A stretch of DNA of 64,000 bases from Quadrisphaera sp. RL12-1S (GCF_014270065.1 NZ_JACNME010000012.1:1-64000); one strand, 5' to 3'. Shown: positions 9,009 through 17,661, counted from the first letter of the stretch. Notes: a model not told the origin generated them from the letters alone. Made by a program: numbers and translations.

Positions 9009-10004
9009 GTGTCGTCGCACCAGCTCGAGCACCCCCGGGACGACGTGCCGGAGGGGCGTCCGGACGCGCCCGTCCCGCCAGCGGCGGCGGCGCGGGTGCC
9101 GCAGCAGGCGGGACCGCCGGACGGCGAGGTGGGGCCGGCGTGGACGCGCGCGCGGGGGGTCGGGGTCGGCTGGGACGGGTCGCCGTCGTCGGCGGAGGCC
9201 GTGCGCTGGGCCGCGGCCGAGGCCGCCGCGCGCTCGTGCCCGTTGACCGTGCTGCACGCCGCCGGTGCCTACGCCGTGTGGCTGGACCCCACCGCCCACC
9301 CCGACCTCCCGGCGCTGGTGCGCGAGATGAGCTCGAGCGGGGCGCAGGCCGCGCTGGACGCGCTGGAGGAGCTGCGCGCCGTGGCGGCGCCGGGGGCCAC
9401 CGCCGTGGAGGTCGGCCGCACCACCGGCCTGCTCGGACCGCAGGACCTGCTGCTCGAGTGCTCCGAGGAGCTGGACGCGCTGGTGCTCGGCAACCGCGGG
9501 CGCGCTCGGCTGACGGCCGCGCTGCTCGGGTCCGTCTCGTTCTCCGTGGCAGCGCGCTCGGCCTGCCCGGTGGTAGTGGTCCGCGACGGCGACGTCCCGC
9601 GCCCCGGCCCGGGCGTCCCCGTGGTGGTCGGCTACGACGCGTCGGGGCCCGCGCTGGCGGCGGCCCGGTTCGCCGCCGCGCAGGCGGCGCGCGCGGGCGC
9701 CGAGCTGGAGGTGGTCCCGGTGCTGCAGCCCGGTGACGGGCGCGGCGGGGAGCTGCGGGAGAGCGCCGCCGCGCTGGTCTGGCGGCTGCGCGCCGAGCAC
9801 CCGGGGCTGAGCGCGTCCGTGCTGGCGCAGCGCGGGGCACCCGACCGGGTGCTGCTGGCCGCGGGCGAGGCGGCCGGGCTGGTGGTGGTCGGGTCCCGGG
9901 GACGCACCCGGACGGGCGCCCTGGTGCTGGGGTCCACCAGCACCGCGGTGGTGCACGGGTCGCGGACGCCGGTGGCCGTGGTCCGCGGGACCCGCGAGGG
10001 CTGA
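9009..10004 (+). CDS. Two-domain universal stress protein
   Basis: A 331-residue tandem USP. After a disordered 45-residue Pro-rich leader, domain 1 begins at GVGVGWDGSPSSAEAVRW and ends with the ATP-binding motif GNRGRARLTAALLGS. Domain 2 begins VPVVVGYDASGPALAAARF and ends GSRGRTRTGALVLGS. Both keep the G-x2-G-x9-GS nucleotide-binding signature, so ATP binding is likely. In mycobacteria such tandem USPs (for example Rv2623) belong to the DosR dormancy regulon, and an imperfect DevR-like box precedes this gene. GTG at 9009 is the first in-frame start after the response regulator. Confidence 0.9.
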   Translation: MSSHQLEHPRDDVPEGRPDAPVPPAAAARVPQQAGPPDGEVGPAWTRARGVGVGWDGSPSSAEAVRWAAAEAAARSCPLTVLHAAGAYAVWLDPTAHPDLPALVREMSSSGAQAALDALEELRAVAAPGATAVEVGRTTGLLGPQDLLLECSEELDALVLGNRGRARLTAALLGSVSFSVAARSACPVVVVRDGDVPRPGPGVPVVVGYDASGPALAAARFAAAQAARAGAELEVVPVLQPGDGRGGELRESAAALVWRLRAEHPGLSASVLAQRGAPDRVLLAAGEAAGLVVVGSRGRTRTGALVLGSTSTAVVHGSRTPVAVVRGTREG

Positions 10005-10014
10005 TCGGGCCTGC

Positions 10015-10359
10015 TCAGCAGCCCCGGGCGAGCTCGGCGCGGCGGGCGCTGGCGAGCTCCAGGACCACCTGGTCGCTGAGGCGGCGGCGGGTGGTGTCCA
10101 GCCACGCGGACGCGAAGTCCTCCCCGTCAGCGCCAGCACCCGCGCTGCCACCGAGGGCGCGCAGGGCGGCGGCAGCGGCCTCGGCCACGGCGACCACCAG
10201 GGCGGGGGCCAGCGCTCCGGCGTACTCGGCCACCAGCAGCTGCACGCGCTCTCCCAGCGGGAGGGGCAGCGGCAGGGGCAGCGGCACGGGCGGGGCCTGC
10301 GACGGGGCCTGCGACGGGGCGTCCGCCACCGGTGCGGGAACGGTCTGGCACAGCTCCAC
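10015..10359 (-). CDS. Small hypothetical protein, possible three-helix-bundle protein
   Basis: A 114-residue protein. Residues 1-35 are Pro-rich with PLPLPLPLPL from a 6-bp GGGCAG-type DNA repeat. The rest is helical: ERVQLLVAEYAGALAPALVVAVAEAAAAAL and FASAWLDTTRRRLSDQVVLEL. The pattern resembles the small actinobacterial three-helix-bundle dimerisation proteins often found near stress genes, but identification is tentative. It is convergent with the USP gene and divergent from the Rv1733c-like gene, sharing the intergenic DevR-like boxes. Confidence 0.5.
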   Translation of the reverse strand: MELCQTVPAPVADAPSQAPSQAPPVPLPLPLPLPLGERVQLLVAEYAGALAPALVVAVAEAAAAALRALGGSAGAGADGEDFASAWLDTTRRRLSDQVVLELASARRAELARGC

Positions 10360-10425
10360 GCGATGCGCCTCCTCACGGCCGCGACGACACTCCGCATCAC
10401 AGCGGGTGACGACCCGTCACCGAAA

Positions 10426-10439
10426 GGGACCTTCGGCCC
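10426..10439. promoter_or_regulatory. DevR-like box 1 in 10.36-10.57 kb intergenic region
   Basis: GGGACCTTCGGCCC is a near-palindrome matching the core of DosR/DevR boxes known from actinobacteria. It lies between two divergent genes and can serve either. Confidence 0.6.
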
Positions 10440-10487
10440 CCTCCTGCAGTCCCCCGGAGGCGCGGGAGCCCACGCAGCGACGAGCCC

Positions 10488-10501
10488 GGGACGTCAGACC
10501 C
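10488..10501. promoter_or_regulatory. DevR-like box 2 in 10.36-10.57 kb intergenic region
   Basis: GGGACGTCAGACCC has GGGAC and G-CCC half-sites in the same 14-bp arrangement. Its centre is 62 bp from box 1 and about 75 bp upstream of the Rv1733c-like gene. Confidence 0.45.
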
Positions 10502-10567
10502 TGGTAGCAGGGGCTGCGGCCGCGCACGCTCGCGGCACCGGCCTCGCGCAGCACGGAGGTGGTCGAG

Positions 10568-11182
10568 GTGGCCCGGCGACCGAGCGGCAGCGGACGCGTG
10601 GCGCGCACCCGCCGGCTCCTCCTGCCGGGGCGCTCGCCCCTGGCCCGCACCTGCGACAGGCTCGAGGGGGCGCTGGTGCTGGTGCTGGTGGCCCTCGGGG
10701 TGTCAGCGCTGCCCGCCGCCGTCCCGGCGCACGCGGTCTGCGCCCACCAGCTCGAGCTGGCGGAGCAGGCGGCGGCGCAGGGCCGGCGGCAGGTCGAGGC
10801 GCAGGTGCTCGACGGTCCCCTCCTGCCCGCGGCGGAGCCGGGCGGCAGCGGTCCCGGGGTCTCCGCGGACCAGAGCGTGCGGGTGTCCTGGACCGGGCTG
10901 GACGGTCGGCCCCGCACCGGCCTGGTCCCGGTGGACGTCACCTCCCGCCCGGGGGCGCGCGTGCTGGTCTGGGCCGACGACGCGGGCACCGCCCGGCCGG
11001 TGACCAGTGCTCGCGAGCGCGCCGTGGCCTCCTGGGGCCAGGTGGCGCTCCTGGTGGCCACCTGGTGGTGCTGCCTCGTCACCGCCCGCCTGGTGGTGGG
11101 GGCGGCCGTCGACTGCTGGCGGGCCCGGTGGTGGTCCCGGCAGTGGGCCCTCACCGGTCCCCGGTGGACCTCCCGGGCCTGA
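10568..11182 (+). CDS. Rv1733c-like membrane protein
   Basis: A 204-residue protein with two membrane segments: LEGALVLVLVALGVSALPAAVPAHA near residues 33-57 and WGQVALLVATWWCCLVTARLVVG near 157-180. An extracytoplasmic domain of about 100 residues lies between them, with SVRVSWTGLDGRPRTGLVPVDV and VLVWADDAGTARPV. This architecture is that of the Rv1733c family, whose founder belongs to the M. tuberculosis DosR regulon; its function is unknown. GTG at 10568 is preferred because GGAGG ends 8 nt upstream; an in-frame GTG at 10559 overlaps that site. Two DevR-like boxes lie upstream. Confidence 0.72.
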   Translation: MARRPSGSGRVARTRRLLLPGRSPLARTCDRLEGALVLVLVALGVSALPAAVPAHAVCAHQLELAEQAAAQGRRQVEAQVLDGPLLPAAEPGGSGPGVSADQSVRVSWTGLDGRPRTGLVPVDVTSRPGARVLVWADDAGTARPVTSARERAVASWGQVALLVATWWCCLVTARLVVGAAVDCWRARWWSRQWALTGPRWTSRA

Positions 11183-11313
11183 CCGGGCAGTGGCTCCGGA
11201 CCCGGTCGGGCCGGGTGGGGCCTGGTCGGACCCGCCGACCAGCCGCCCGCCCCTGCCGTCCACCGCCTCCCGCGGGGTACGGTCACGGCCAGCAAGAGAC
11301 CCGGAGGTGCCGC

Positions 11314-11838
11314 GTGACCACCGCAGCGCAGGACTGGCTGTCGGCGCGAGTGAGCAGCACCCGTGACATCGGGCTGCGCGGCGTGCTGCAGGAGCTGGTG
11401 GAGCACCTCTCCCTGGCCACCTCGGAGGCGGTGACGCTGCGCCGCCTGTCCGCGGACCGCCAGAGGCTCGTGCCGGTGGCCTGGTTCCACCCCGACCCGA
11501 GCGCCCGCGGCGCCATCGGGGAGATCATGAGCCACACCGCCGAGCTGTCCGACGCCGGCCTGTGGCGCCCCGTGGTGGAGGAGCGCCGGCCGGCCCGCTG
11601 GCACCTGCCGCCCGGCAGCGCCCCCGCGCTGGCCTCCGAGGAGCAGGCCCGGTGGCTGCAGCGGTACCCGCTGCGCGCCGTCATGGGCGCCCCCGTGGTC
11701 GGCGGCGAGGACCTGCTCGGCGGGGTCGCGCTGCTGCGCTTCGGCCGGGACGCGCCCTTCACCGACGACGACGAGGGCATGCTCGTCTACTTCGCCGAGC
11801 GCGTCGCGGACGTGCTGGTGCTCCTGGACGTCCCCTGA
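11314..11838 (+). CDS. GAF-domain protein
   Basis: A 174-residue soluble protein that is essentially one GAF domain: VLQELVEHLSLATSEAVTLRRLS, then YPLRAVMGAPVVGGEDLLGGVALLR, then FTDDDEGMLVYFAERVADVL. The family binds small ligands or mediates dimerisation; no haem or chromophore residue is recognisable. GTG at 11314 is preceded by CGGAGG at good spacing. The stop lies 4 nt before the GAF-phosphatase gene, so it probably works as a sensing subunit with it. Confidence 0.78.
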   Translation: MTTAAQDWLSARVSSTRDIGLRGVLQELVEHLSLATSEAVTLRRLSADRQRLVPVAWFHPDPSARGAIGEIMSHTAELSDAGLWRPVVEERRPARWHLPPGSAPALASEEQARWLQRYPLRAVMGAPVVGGEDLLGGVALLRFGRDAPFTDDDEGMLVYFAERVADVLVLLDVP

Positions 11839-11842
11839 GCGG

Positions 11843-13219
11843 ATGACGCCGACGGGACCTTCGACCCGTCTGCCGGCGCCCTCGGCGCCACACGATCACC
11901 TCGTGGACGACACCGGCGACGGCGCCGCGCCGCGCGTGACGGCGCTGCTGGAGGCCGCCCGCGCCCTCGGGGCCGCTGCGTCCGAGGGGGACGTGCTCGC
12001 GGCTGTCGCGCTCGAGGGGGCGCGGGCGATGGGCGCCACCGCCGCCGCGCTGTGCCTGCCCGACCCCGAGCGGCGCGTGGTCCGCACCCTGGTCGCCACC
12101 ACGCGCGAGGCCGCACGCGGTGCCGCTGGGGACCGCGCCGTGCGCGTGGACGTCACCGACCTGCCCGAGCAGCACCCCCTGCCCGTGGTGAGGGCCGCGC
12201 TCACCGGCGAGGCGTGGTTCCTCCCCGACCGCGCCGCGGCCCTGGACGCGCTCCCGCAGGCCCGCGAGCTGTACGAGACCTCGAGCACCGAGGCCTCGGT
12301 GGTGCTCCCCCTGCTCGTGGGCGACCGCTGCGCCGGCGCCCTGGGGCTGGCCTTCGACGAGCCCCGCGACTGGCTCCGGGCCGATCGCGAGCTCGTGGAG
12401 GCCCTCGCGGCGCTCACCGGTCAGGCGCTGGACCGGCTCGCCGCGCTCGAGGCCGAGCGCGCCGCCGTGGCGGAGCTGCACCGGGTGGCCGACGCCCTGC
12501 GGGACAGCCTGGCCCCCTCGCTGTCGACCACCGCCCTGCCGGGCCTGGACGTGGTGGCGGTGAGCCTGCCCGCCGCCCAGGACGTCCGCCTGGGCGGCGA
12601 CTGGGCCGACGCCCTCACCGACGACGACGCGGTGGTGCTGGCGGTCGGTGACGTGGTCGGCCACGACGGCGTGACCGCGGTGGCCGTCGCCCAGGCGCGG
12701 GGCGGCCTGCGCGGGGCGCTGCGCGCCCTCGGCAGCACCTCCCCGGCGGCGCTGCTCGCGGCGCTGGACGAGGTGCTCAGCGAGCCCGACACCGCGGTCA
12801 TGGCGACGGCGGTGGTGTGCCGGGCGTCCCGCGGGCCCGGCCCCGCCGGGACGTGGCAGCTGAGGTGCGCCAGCGCCGGGCACCTGCCCCCGCTGCTGAG
12901 GCACCCCGACGGCCGGGTGGAGGCGGTGGGACCGGTCGGTGACCTGCTGCTCGGGCTGGCCGACGGTTCGGCGGGGATCACGGACGTGCGACGCGCCGAG
13001 CACGTGCTCGAGGCGCTGCCCGGGTCGGTGCTCCTGGTCTTCTCCGACGGGGTGGTCGAGCGGCGCGGGGAGGGCCTGGCCGACCGCCACGCGGCCCTGG
13101 CCGAGCTGCTCGCCGGCTGCGACACCTCCTCGGCGGGGGCCGTCTGCGACGCCGTGCTGGAGGCGGTGGGCGCGGGCGCCGAGGACGACGTCACGGTGCT
13201 CGTGGCCGTGCTCGGCTGA
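11843..13219 (+). CDS. GAF-PP2C (SpoIIE/RsbU-type) serine phosphatase
   Basis: A 458-residue protein with a GAF domain (about 30-190) and a PPM/SpoIIE phosphatase domain (about 220-458). Metal-site and fold motifs are present: GGDWADAL, VLAVGDVVGHDG, CASAGHLPPLL, VFSDGVVERR and EDDVTVLVA. Such enzymes dephosphorylate anti-anti-sigma factors in partner-switching stress pathways; the partner is not encoded nearby. The ATG at 11843 has little ribosome-binding signal, and a DevR-like box lies inside the first eight codons. An in-frame GTG at 11903, giving 438 residues, is therefore a serious alternative start. It follows the GAF gene directly. Confidence 0.87.
   Translation: MTPTGPSTRLPAPSAPHDHLVDDTGDGAAPRVTALLEAARALGAAASEGDVLAAVALEGARAMGATAAALCLPDPERRVVRTLVATTREAARGAAGDRAVRVDVTDLPEQHPLPVVRAALTGEAWFLPDRAAALDALPQARELYETSSTEASVVLPLLVGDRCAGALGLAFDEPRDWLRADRELVEALAALTGQALDRLAALEAERAAVAELHRVADALRDSLAPSLSTTALPGLDVVAVSLPAAQDVRLGGDWADALTDDDAVVLAVGDVVGHDGVTAVAVAQARGGLRGALRALGSTSPAALLAALDEVLSEPDTAVMATAVVCRASRGPGPAGTWQLRCASAGHLPPLLRHPDGRVEAVGPVGDLLLGLADGSAGITDVRRAEHVLEALPGSVLLVFSDGVVERRGEGLADRHAALAELLAGCDTSSAGAVCDAVLEAVGAGAEDDVTVLVAVLG
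11854..11867. promoter_or_regulatory. DevR-like box overlapping the phosphatase 5' end
   Basis: GGGACCTTCGACCC differs from the 10426 box by one base. It falls within the first codons of the longest phosphatase frame and 36 bp upstream of the alternative GTG at 11903. Confidence 0.45.
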
Positions 13220-13254
13220 CAGCGGACGGCCCGGCGAGAGGCTCGGCGGACGGC

Positions 13255-14298
13255 TCAGCGGACGACGGCCACCGGGCAGGGCGCGCTCGTGAGGAGCTCC
13301 AGCGCCGTCAGCCCGAGGCGGCCGCCGCGGCCGTCCCGGGCGTCGGTGCCGCGCGCCCCGAGCACGAGCAGCCCGGCGCCCCGGGCTGGGTCGAGCAGCA
13401 CCTCGGCGGCGGCGCCGCGGGCGGCGCGCCGCTCCAGGACGAGCGCCGGCGCCACCTCGCGCACCGCCGCGGTGGCGGCGCGCAGGCGGGCCATCGCCTC
13501 CAGCTCCGCCGGCTCGACGCCGTCCCCGCCGGCCACGCCGTCCTCGCCGTCCCCGCCGGCCACGCCGTCCTCGCCGCCCGGGCTCGCGGTGCGGTGCCAG
13601 GCCGTGGTGCGCACGGGGCCGCCCGGTGCGCAGCCCCAGGCGGCCACGAGCACCAGGCGCGCGCCGGAGGCCGCGGCCTCGGCGGCCGCGAAGCGCGCCG
13701 CGCGCTCGCTGCTGGCCGAGCCGTCGAGCCCCACCACCACCGGGTGGTCCGGACCGGGCACGTGCGCCGCGCCGCGCACCAGGACCACGGGGCTCGTGGC
13801 GGCGTCGACCACCGAGAACGCGACGCGTCCCAGCCGGGTGGGCCCGCCGCGCGCCACCACCACCGACTCGGCGCTGGCGGACGCGCCGAGCAGCGCCGCG
13901 GCCGCGTCCCCCAGCACGCTCACCGGCGTCGCGTCGGCACCCGCAGCACCGGCGAGCGCCGCGCCCTCGGCGGCCACGCCCTCGGCGGTCCGCCAGGCCT
14001 CCTCCACCGCCGCGCCGACCTCGAGGGCCTCCTGCGCCGTGGAGGTGCCGTCCAGCGCGACGTCCACCCCGCCGTCCACCGCGCCGTCCACCCCGCCGTC
14101 GTCGTCCTCCTGGTGCACCGCGCGCAGGTCGTCGACGGCGCTCAGCACCACCAGCGGCGTGCCGGAGCGGCGGGCGCGCTGGGCCGCCCACTGCAGCGCC
14201 ACGCTGGCCGCGGAGGAGCCGTCGTACCCGATGACGCTGCGGCCGTCGGCCCGTCCGGGCGGCACCTCGCGCACGGGGCGGGGCAGCTGTGCGGTCAC
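13255..14298 (-). CDS. Two-domain universal stress protein
   Basis: A 347-residue tandem USP. Domain 1 starts SVIGYDGSSAASVALQWAAQRA and ends GPTRLGRVAFSVVDAATSPVVLV. Domain 2 starts HPVVVGLDGSASSERAARF and ends GARGTDARDGRGGRLGLTALELL, with AVVR at the C-terminus. The nucleotide loops are less canonical than in the USP at 9009; the first lacks the G-x2-G-x9-G spacing, so ATP binding may be reduced. Two expanded low-complexity loops (GGVDGAVDGGVDVALDG and EDGVAGGDG twice) interrupt the domains. GTG at 14298 is chosen. It is divergent from the CBS-BON gene, with two DevR-like boxes between. Confidence 0.85.
   Translation of the reverse strand: MTAQLPRPVREVPPGRADGRSVIGYDGSSAASVALQWAAQRARRSGTPLVVLSAVDDLRAVHQEDDDGGVDGAVDGGVDVALDGTSTAQEALEVGAAVEEAWRTAEGVAAEGAALAGAAGADATPVSVLGDAAAALLGASASAESVVVARGGPTRLGRVAFSVVDAATSPVVLVRGAAHVPGPDHPVVVGLDGSASSERAARFAAAEAAASGARLVLVAAWGCAPGGPVRTTAWHRTASPGGEDGVAGGDGEDGVAGGDGVEPAELEAMARLRAATAAVREVAPALVLERRAARGAAAEVLLDPARGAGLLVLGARGTDARDGRGGRLGLTALELLTSAPCPVAVVR
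13520..13573 (-). repeat. Two-copy 27-bp coding repeat in USP
   Basis: Two identical 27-bp units in tandem encode a nine-residue motif (EDGVAGGDG) twice in a surface loop of the second USP domain. Confidence 0.8.
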
Positions 14299-14334
14299 CG
14301 CACCCAGGCTCGTCGCACCCCGCCCGCCACGACA

Positions 14335-14348
14335 GGGACGGAGGTCCC
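14335..14348. promoter_or_regulatory. DevR-like box (perfect half-sites), USP/CBS intergenic
   Basis: GGGACGGAGGTCCC is a GGGAC-N4-GTCCC palindrome between the divergent USP and CBS-BON genes, identical to the box at 16383 between the devR-like and devS-like genes. Confidence 0.65.
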
Positions 14349-14371
14349 GCCCCGCGCGTCCCCCGCGGGGT

Positions 14372-14385
14372 GTGACCTCCGGCCC
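14372..14385. promoter_or_regulatory. Second DevR-like box, USP/CBS intergenic
   Basis: GTGACCTCCGGCCC matches the reverse complement of the 14335 box at 12 of 14 positions; the centres are 37 bp apart. Confidence 0.45.
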
Positions 14386-14472
14386 TGGTCGGCGCGGAGC
14401 CGCCCCGGAGAGCCTGGTGCAGCCGTCGGCGGCAGGGGCCGCCGGCCGGGGGGACGGTCGCGGAGGTGGCGG

Positions 14473-15162
14473 ATGAGGGTCAGCGAGGTCGTGGAGCGCG
14501 ACGCGGTGGCGCTGCGGTCCAGCGACGACGTCAGGACGGCGGCGGCGCTGCTGGTGGCCCACCACCGGTCGGCGGTGCCGGTGGTCGACGGCGACCGCCG
14601 CGTGGTGGGGTCGGTCTGCGACGCCGACCTCCTGCGCGCCGCACGGGCCCTCCTCGGCGGCGGCCCCGGCGGCCCCGGGGAACCGGACGGCCCGGGCGCC
14701 CCGCGGACCGTGGCCGAGGTCATGGCAGCCCCGGTGCCGGTCCACCTCGACGACGACGTCGAGCTCGCGCTGTCGCTGCTGCGCCTGCGCGACGTCCGGT
14801 GCCTGGCCGTGGTCGACCAGAGCGGGCTGGTGGGCGTGGTGACGCGGGAGCGGCTGCTCGCCGTGCTCACCGGTCACGACCCGACCGTCCGGCGCGGGGT
14901 GCTGGACGCGCTGGTGGCCCTGGTGGGACCCGCACCGCAGGAGCGCTGGGACGTGCGGGTGGACGCCGGGGTGGTCCACCTGGAGGCGCGGCCGGGGGTG
15001 CCGGTGGGCGGCGAGGACCGGGAGCTGGCCGCGGTGCTGGCGCGCACCGTGCCGGGGGTGGTGGACGTGGTCCACGGCCGGGGTGCCGGGCCGGCGGGGC
15101 GGCCGGGGAGCGAGGACGGGACCGGCGGCGCCGGCGGTCCCGCGGTCGGGTGCGACCCGTGA
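14473..15162 (+). CDS. CBS-CBS-BON domain protein
   Basis: A 229-residue protein with two CBS motifs (about 1-65: VSEVVERDAVALRSSDDVRTAA and SAVPVVDGDRRVVGSV; about 80-135: TVAEVMAAPVPVHLDDDVELAL and RCLAVVDQSGLVGVV). A BON-like domain follows (WDVRVDAGVVHLEARPGVP, then VPGVVDVVHG). CBS pairs bind adenosyl ligands and act as energy sensors; a CBS protein (Rv2626c, HRP1) is a classic DosR-regulon member. ATG at 14473 follows CGGAGGTGG. The stop overlaps the next GTG as GTGA. The C-terminus is Gly/Pro-rich. Confidence 0.88.
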   Translation: MRVSEVVERDAVALRSSDDVRTAAALLVAHHRSAVPVVDGDRRVVGSVCDADLLRAARALLGGGPGGPGEPDGPGAPRTVAEVMAAPVPVHLDDDVELALSLLRLRDVRCLAVVDQSGLVGVVTRERLLAVLTGHDPTVRRGVLDALVALVGPAPQERWDVRVDAGVVHLEARPGVPVGGEDRELAAVLARTVPGVVDVVHGRGAGPAGRPGSEDGTGGAGGPAVGCDP

Positions 15163-15596
15163 CCGCCCTGGCCCACCACCGCGGGACCGCGCAGGACGGC
15201 CGCCGGCTGGTGCCGCTCGACGAGGCGGAGTGCTGGGACCTGCTGCGCGGGCAGCGCGTGGGCCGGCTCGTCTACACCGAGGCGGTGCTGCCGGCCGTCG
15301 TGCCCGTCGCCTTCACCGTGGTGGGGGGTGACGTGGTGGTCGCCGCGACGCCCGGGGACAAGGTCACCGCGGCGGTGCGCGGGGCGGTGGTGGCCTTCGA
15401 GGTGGACCAGGCGGACCGGGAGGCCCGCACCGGGTGGTCCGTGACCGCCGTCGGCCCCGCGCGGGTGCTGGCCGACCCGCACCTGGCGGCGCGGCTGCGC
15501 GCCGACGGCCTGGTGCCGTGGGCGCCCTCGCCGCTGGCGACGTACCTCGCGGTGGCGGTGCAGGTGGTCAGCGGGCGCGCGCTCGTGCGCGGCTGA
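15159..15596 (+). CDS. Pyridoxamine 5'-phosphate oxidase-like flavin/F420-binding protein
   Basis: A 145-residue split beta-barrel protein: LDEAECWDLLRGQRVGRLVYTE, then LPAVVPVAFTVVGGDVVVAA, then GAVVAFEVDQADREARTGWSV. The pattern is the actinobacterial PPOX class that binds FMN or F420. The substrate is unknown; a similar protein (Rv3129) is part of the mycobacterial DosR regulon. GTG at 15159 overlaps the CBS-BON stop, so the two are translationally coupled. It is convergent with the devR-like gene. Confidence 0.82.
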   Translation: MTALAHHRGTAQDGRRLVPLDEAECWDLLRGQRVGRLVYTEAVLPAVVPVAFTVVGGDVVVAATPGDKVTAAVRGAVVAFEVDQADREARTGWSVTAVGPARVLADPHLAARLRADGLVPWAPSPLATYLAVAVQVVSGRALVRG

Positions 15597-15620
15597 CCGC
15601 CCCCGTCGCCGCCGGCCGGC

Positions 15621-16346
15621 TCACCGAGCCCGGCGGACGCCCCCGGAGCCGCGCAGCTCGGAGGCGAGCACGGCCGCCTGCGTGCGGCGCTCCAGCCCCA
15701 GCTTGGCCAGCAGGTGCGAGACGTAGTTCTTCACCGTCTTCTCGGCGATGTAGAGCCGCTCGCCGATCTGGCGGTTGGTGAGGCCCTCCCCGATGAGCAC
15801 CAGCACCTCCCGCTCCCGCTCGGACAGCTCCGCCAGCGGCCCGCTGGGCTCGGCACCGCGGCGCATCCGCTCCATCACCACCGACGCCGCGCGCGGGTCC
15901 AGCAGCGACCCGCCGGCGGCCACCGTGCGCACCGCCGCCACGAGGTCCTGCCCGAGCACCTGCTTGAGCAGGTACCCGGACGCCCCCGCCATGATCGAGT
16001 CCAGCAGGGCCTCGTCGTCGCTGTAGCTGGTGAGCATGAGCACGCGCAGGTCCGGCATCCGCGAGCGCAGCTCGCGGCACACGGCGACGCCGTCCCCGTC
16101 GGGCAGGCGCACGTCCAGCACGGCGACGTCGGGGCGCAGCGCGGGCGCCCGGGCGAGGGCCTCGGCGGCGGTGCTGGCCTCGCCCACCACCGCCAGCGCG
16201 GGGTCGGTGCTGAGCACGTCGGCCACGCCGCGGCGCACCACCTCGTGGTCGTCGAGGAGGAACACCCGCACCACGGCGGAGGCGGCCGGCGCCCCGGACG
16301 GGGAGCTGTCGGCTGCGGGGGGCGCGGGGGTCGCGGCGTCGCTCAC
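15621..16346 (-). CDS. devR: DevR/DosR-like response regulator
   Basis: A 241-residue LuxR-type regulator. After a 24-residue Ala/Pro leader the receiver begins [21 protein letters not shown]; phosphoacceptor Asp78 is in [13 protein letters not shown], with the Thr in MLTSYSD and the Lys in YLLKQVLG. The C-terminal HTH reads [43 protein letters not shown], typical of DevR. GTG at 16346 is chosen. It is divergent from a DevS-like kinase, and the region between carries DevR-like boxes, suggesting autoregulation. It is likely the regulator of the boxes found across 8.9-18.2 kb (inference). Confidence 0.88.
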   Translation of the reverse strand: MSDAATPAPPAADSSPSGAPAASAVVRVFLLDDHEVVRRGVADVLSTDPALAVVGEASTAAEALARAPALRPDVAVLDVRLPDGDGVAVCRELRSRMPDLRVLMLTSYSDDEALLDSIMAGASGYLLKQVLGQDLVAAVRTVAAGGSLLDPRAASVVMERMRRGAEPSGPLAELSEREREVLVLIGEGLTNRQIGERLYIAEKTVKNYVSHLLAKLGLERRTQAAVLASELRGSGGVRRAR

Positions 16347-16382
16347 TCGGTCGACGCTACGGGGAGGGTCCCGGGGGTGACA

Positions 16383-16396
16383 GGGACGGAGGTCCC
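16383..16396. promoter_or_regulatory. DevR-like box in the devR/devS intergenic region
   Basis: GGGACGGAGGTCCC has perfect GGGAC/GTCCC half-sites and lies 37 bp upstream of the response-regulator start. A degenerate half-site (GGAGGGTCCC) sits about 24 bp away, at 16363-16372. Confidence 0.65.
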
Positions 16397-16464
16397 GGCC
16401 GGCGTCCTCCGCGCGGAGGACCGCCGCACCGCGGCGGCGGGACCCCCGCCCCTGGCGCGGCACC

Positions 16465-16478
16465 GGGACGGAGGGCCC
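16465..16478. promoter_or_regulatory. DevR-like box upstream of the sensor kinase
   Basis: GGGACGGAGGGCCC differs by one base from the perfect box and is 29 bp upstream of the kinase start. Confidence 0.55.
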
Positions 16479-16506
16479 TGGACCGGGTGGCGGCGAGCGC
16501 GGCAGG

Positions 16507-17661
16507 GTGGGCGCCGTGGAAGCCCGGCTGCGCCGCCTGCTCGACGCGGTGGTGACCATCAACGACCTCGACCTCGACGCCGTCCTCCACGGCCTGGTGC
16601 AGGCCGCGACCGAGCTGGTGGGGGCGCGGTACGGCGCGCTGGGGGTGATCTCCGCGGACGGGCGCGGGCTCGACAGGTTCGTGCACACCGGGATGGACCC
16701 CGCCGTCGCCGCGTCGCTGGGCCACCTCCCCGAGGGGCGCGGCGTGCTGGGCCGCCTCATCGCCGACCCCCGGCCGCTGCGCGTCGACGACCTCACCGCG
16801 GACCCGCAGGCCGTCGGCTTCCCGCCCGGGCACCCGCCCATGCGCAGCTTCCTCGGCGTGCCCGTGGTGGTGCGGGGCGAGGTCTTCGGCAACCTCTACC
16901 TCACCGAGAAGGACCCCGGCCGCGACGACGGCCGGTTCACCCCCGAGGACTCCGAGGTCGCGCAGGCCCTGGCCGCGGTCGCCGGCACCGCCATCGCGAA
17001 CGCGTCCCTGCACGCCGACGCCCAGCGGCTGGCGGTGCTGGAGGACCGCGACCGCATCGCCCACGACCTGCACGACCACGTCATCCAGCGCCTGTTCGCG
17101 GCGGGGCTGTCGCTGCAGGCGCTCACCGCCCGGCTGCAGGACACTGACCAGGCCGAGGTCCGCACCCGGCTGGCGGGGGTGGTGTCCCAGCTCGACGAGG
17201 TGGTGCGCGACGTGCGCACCACCATCTTCGGCCTGCACGTGAGCCCCGGTGCCGGCGGGCTGCGCCGCCAGCTGCTCGACCTGGTCGAGGAGATGGCGGG
17301 GCGCGCGACCACCACGGTGCGCACCACCGGCGCGGTCGACGCGCTCGTGAGCGGCGTGCTGGCCACCGACGTCGTCGCCGTGGTCCGGGAGGGCCTCAGC
17401 AACGCCGTCCGCCACGGGCTCGCCTCCCACCTGGTGGTGACGGTGGACGCCACCGCCACCGACGCGGCCACCGGGGCGGACGCCGTGGCGGTCCAGGTCG
17501 ACGACGACGGCGCCGGCATCGAGGCCGACTCCGCGCGGTCGGGCCTGGCGGGCCTGCAGCAGCGGGCCACCCGCCGCGGCGGCACCTTCGACGTGCGCCG
17601 ACGGGCCGAGGGCGGCACCCGGCTGCTGTGGACCGCCCCGCTGCAGGTCAGCCCCGCCTGA
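16507..17661 (+). CDS. devS: DevS/DosT-like sensor histidine kinase with a single GAF domain
   Basis: A 384-residue soluble kinase. A single GAF domain occupies about residues 20-170, containing [17 protein letters not shown] and [10 protein letters not shown], the segment shared with DevS/DosT GAF domains (His109 inside it). The dimerisation box [19 protein letters not shown] has its phosphoacceptor at His189. An HATPase follows ([19 protein letters not shown] and [15 protein letters not shown]). Mycobacterial DevS and DosT have two GAF domains and about 575 residues, so this is a short form; haem binding cannot be decided here. GTG at 16507 is used; GTG at 16516 is possible. It is divergent from its likely partner. 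Confidence 0.87.
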   Translation: MGAVEARLRRLLDAVVTINDLDLDAVLHGLVQAATELVGARYGALGVISADGRGLDRFVHTGMDPAVAASLGHLPEGRGVLGRLIADPRPLRVDDLTADPQAVGFPPGHPPMRSFLGVPVVVRGEVFGNLYLTEKDPGRDDGRFTPEDSEVAQALAAVAGTAIANASLHADAQRLAVLEDRDRIAHDLHDHVIQRLFAAGLSLQALTARLQDTDQAEVRTRLAGVVSQLDEVVRDVRTTIFGLHVSPGAGGLRRQLLDLVEEMAGRATTTVRTTGAVDALVSGVLATDVVAVVREGLSNAVRHGLASHLVVTVDATATDAATGADAVAVQVDDDGAGIEADSARSGLAGLQQRATRRGGTFDVRRRAEGGTRLLWTAPLQVSPA

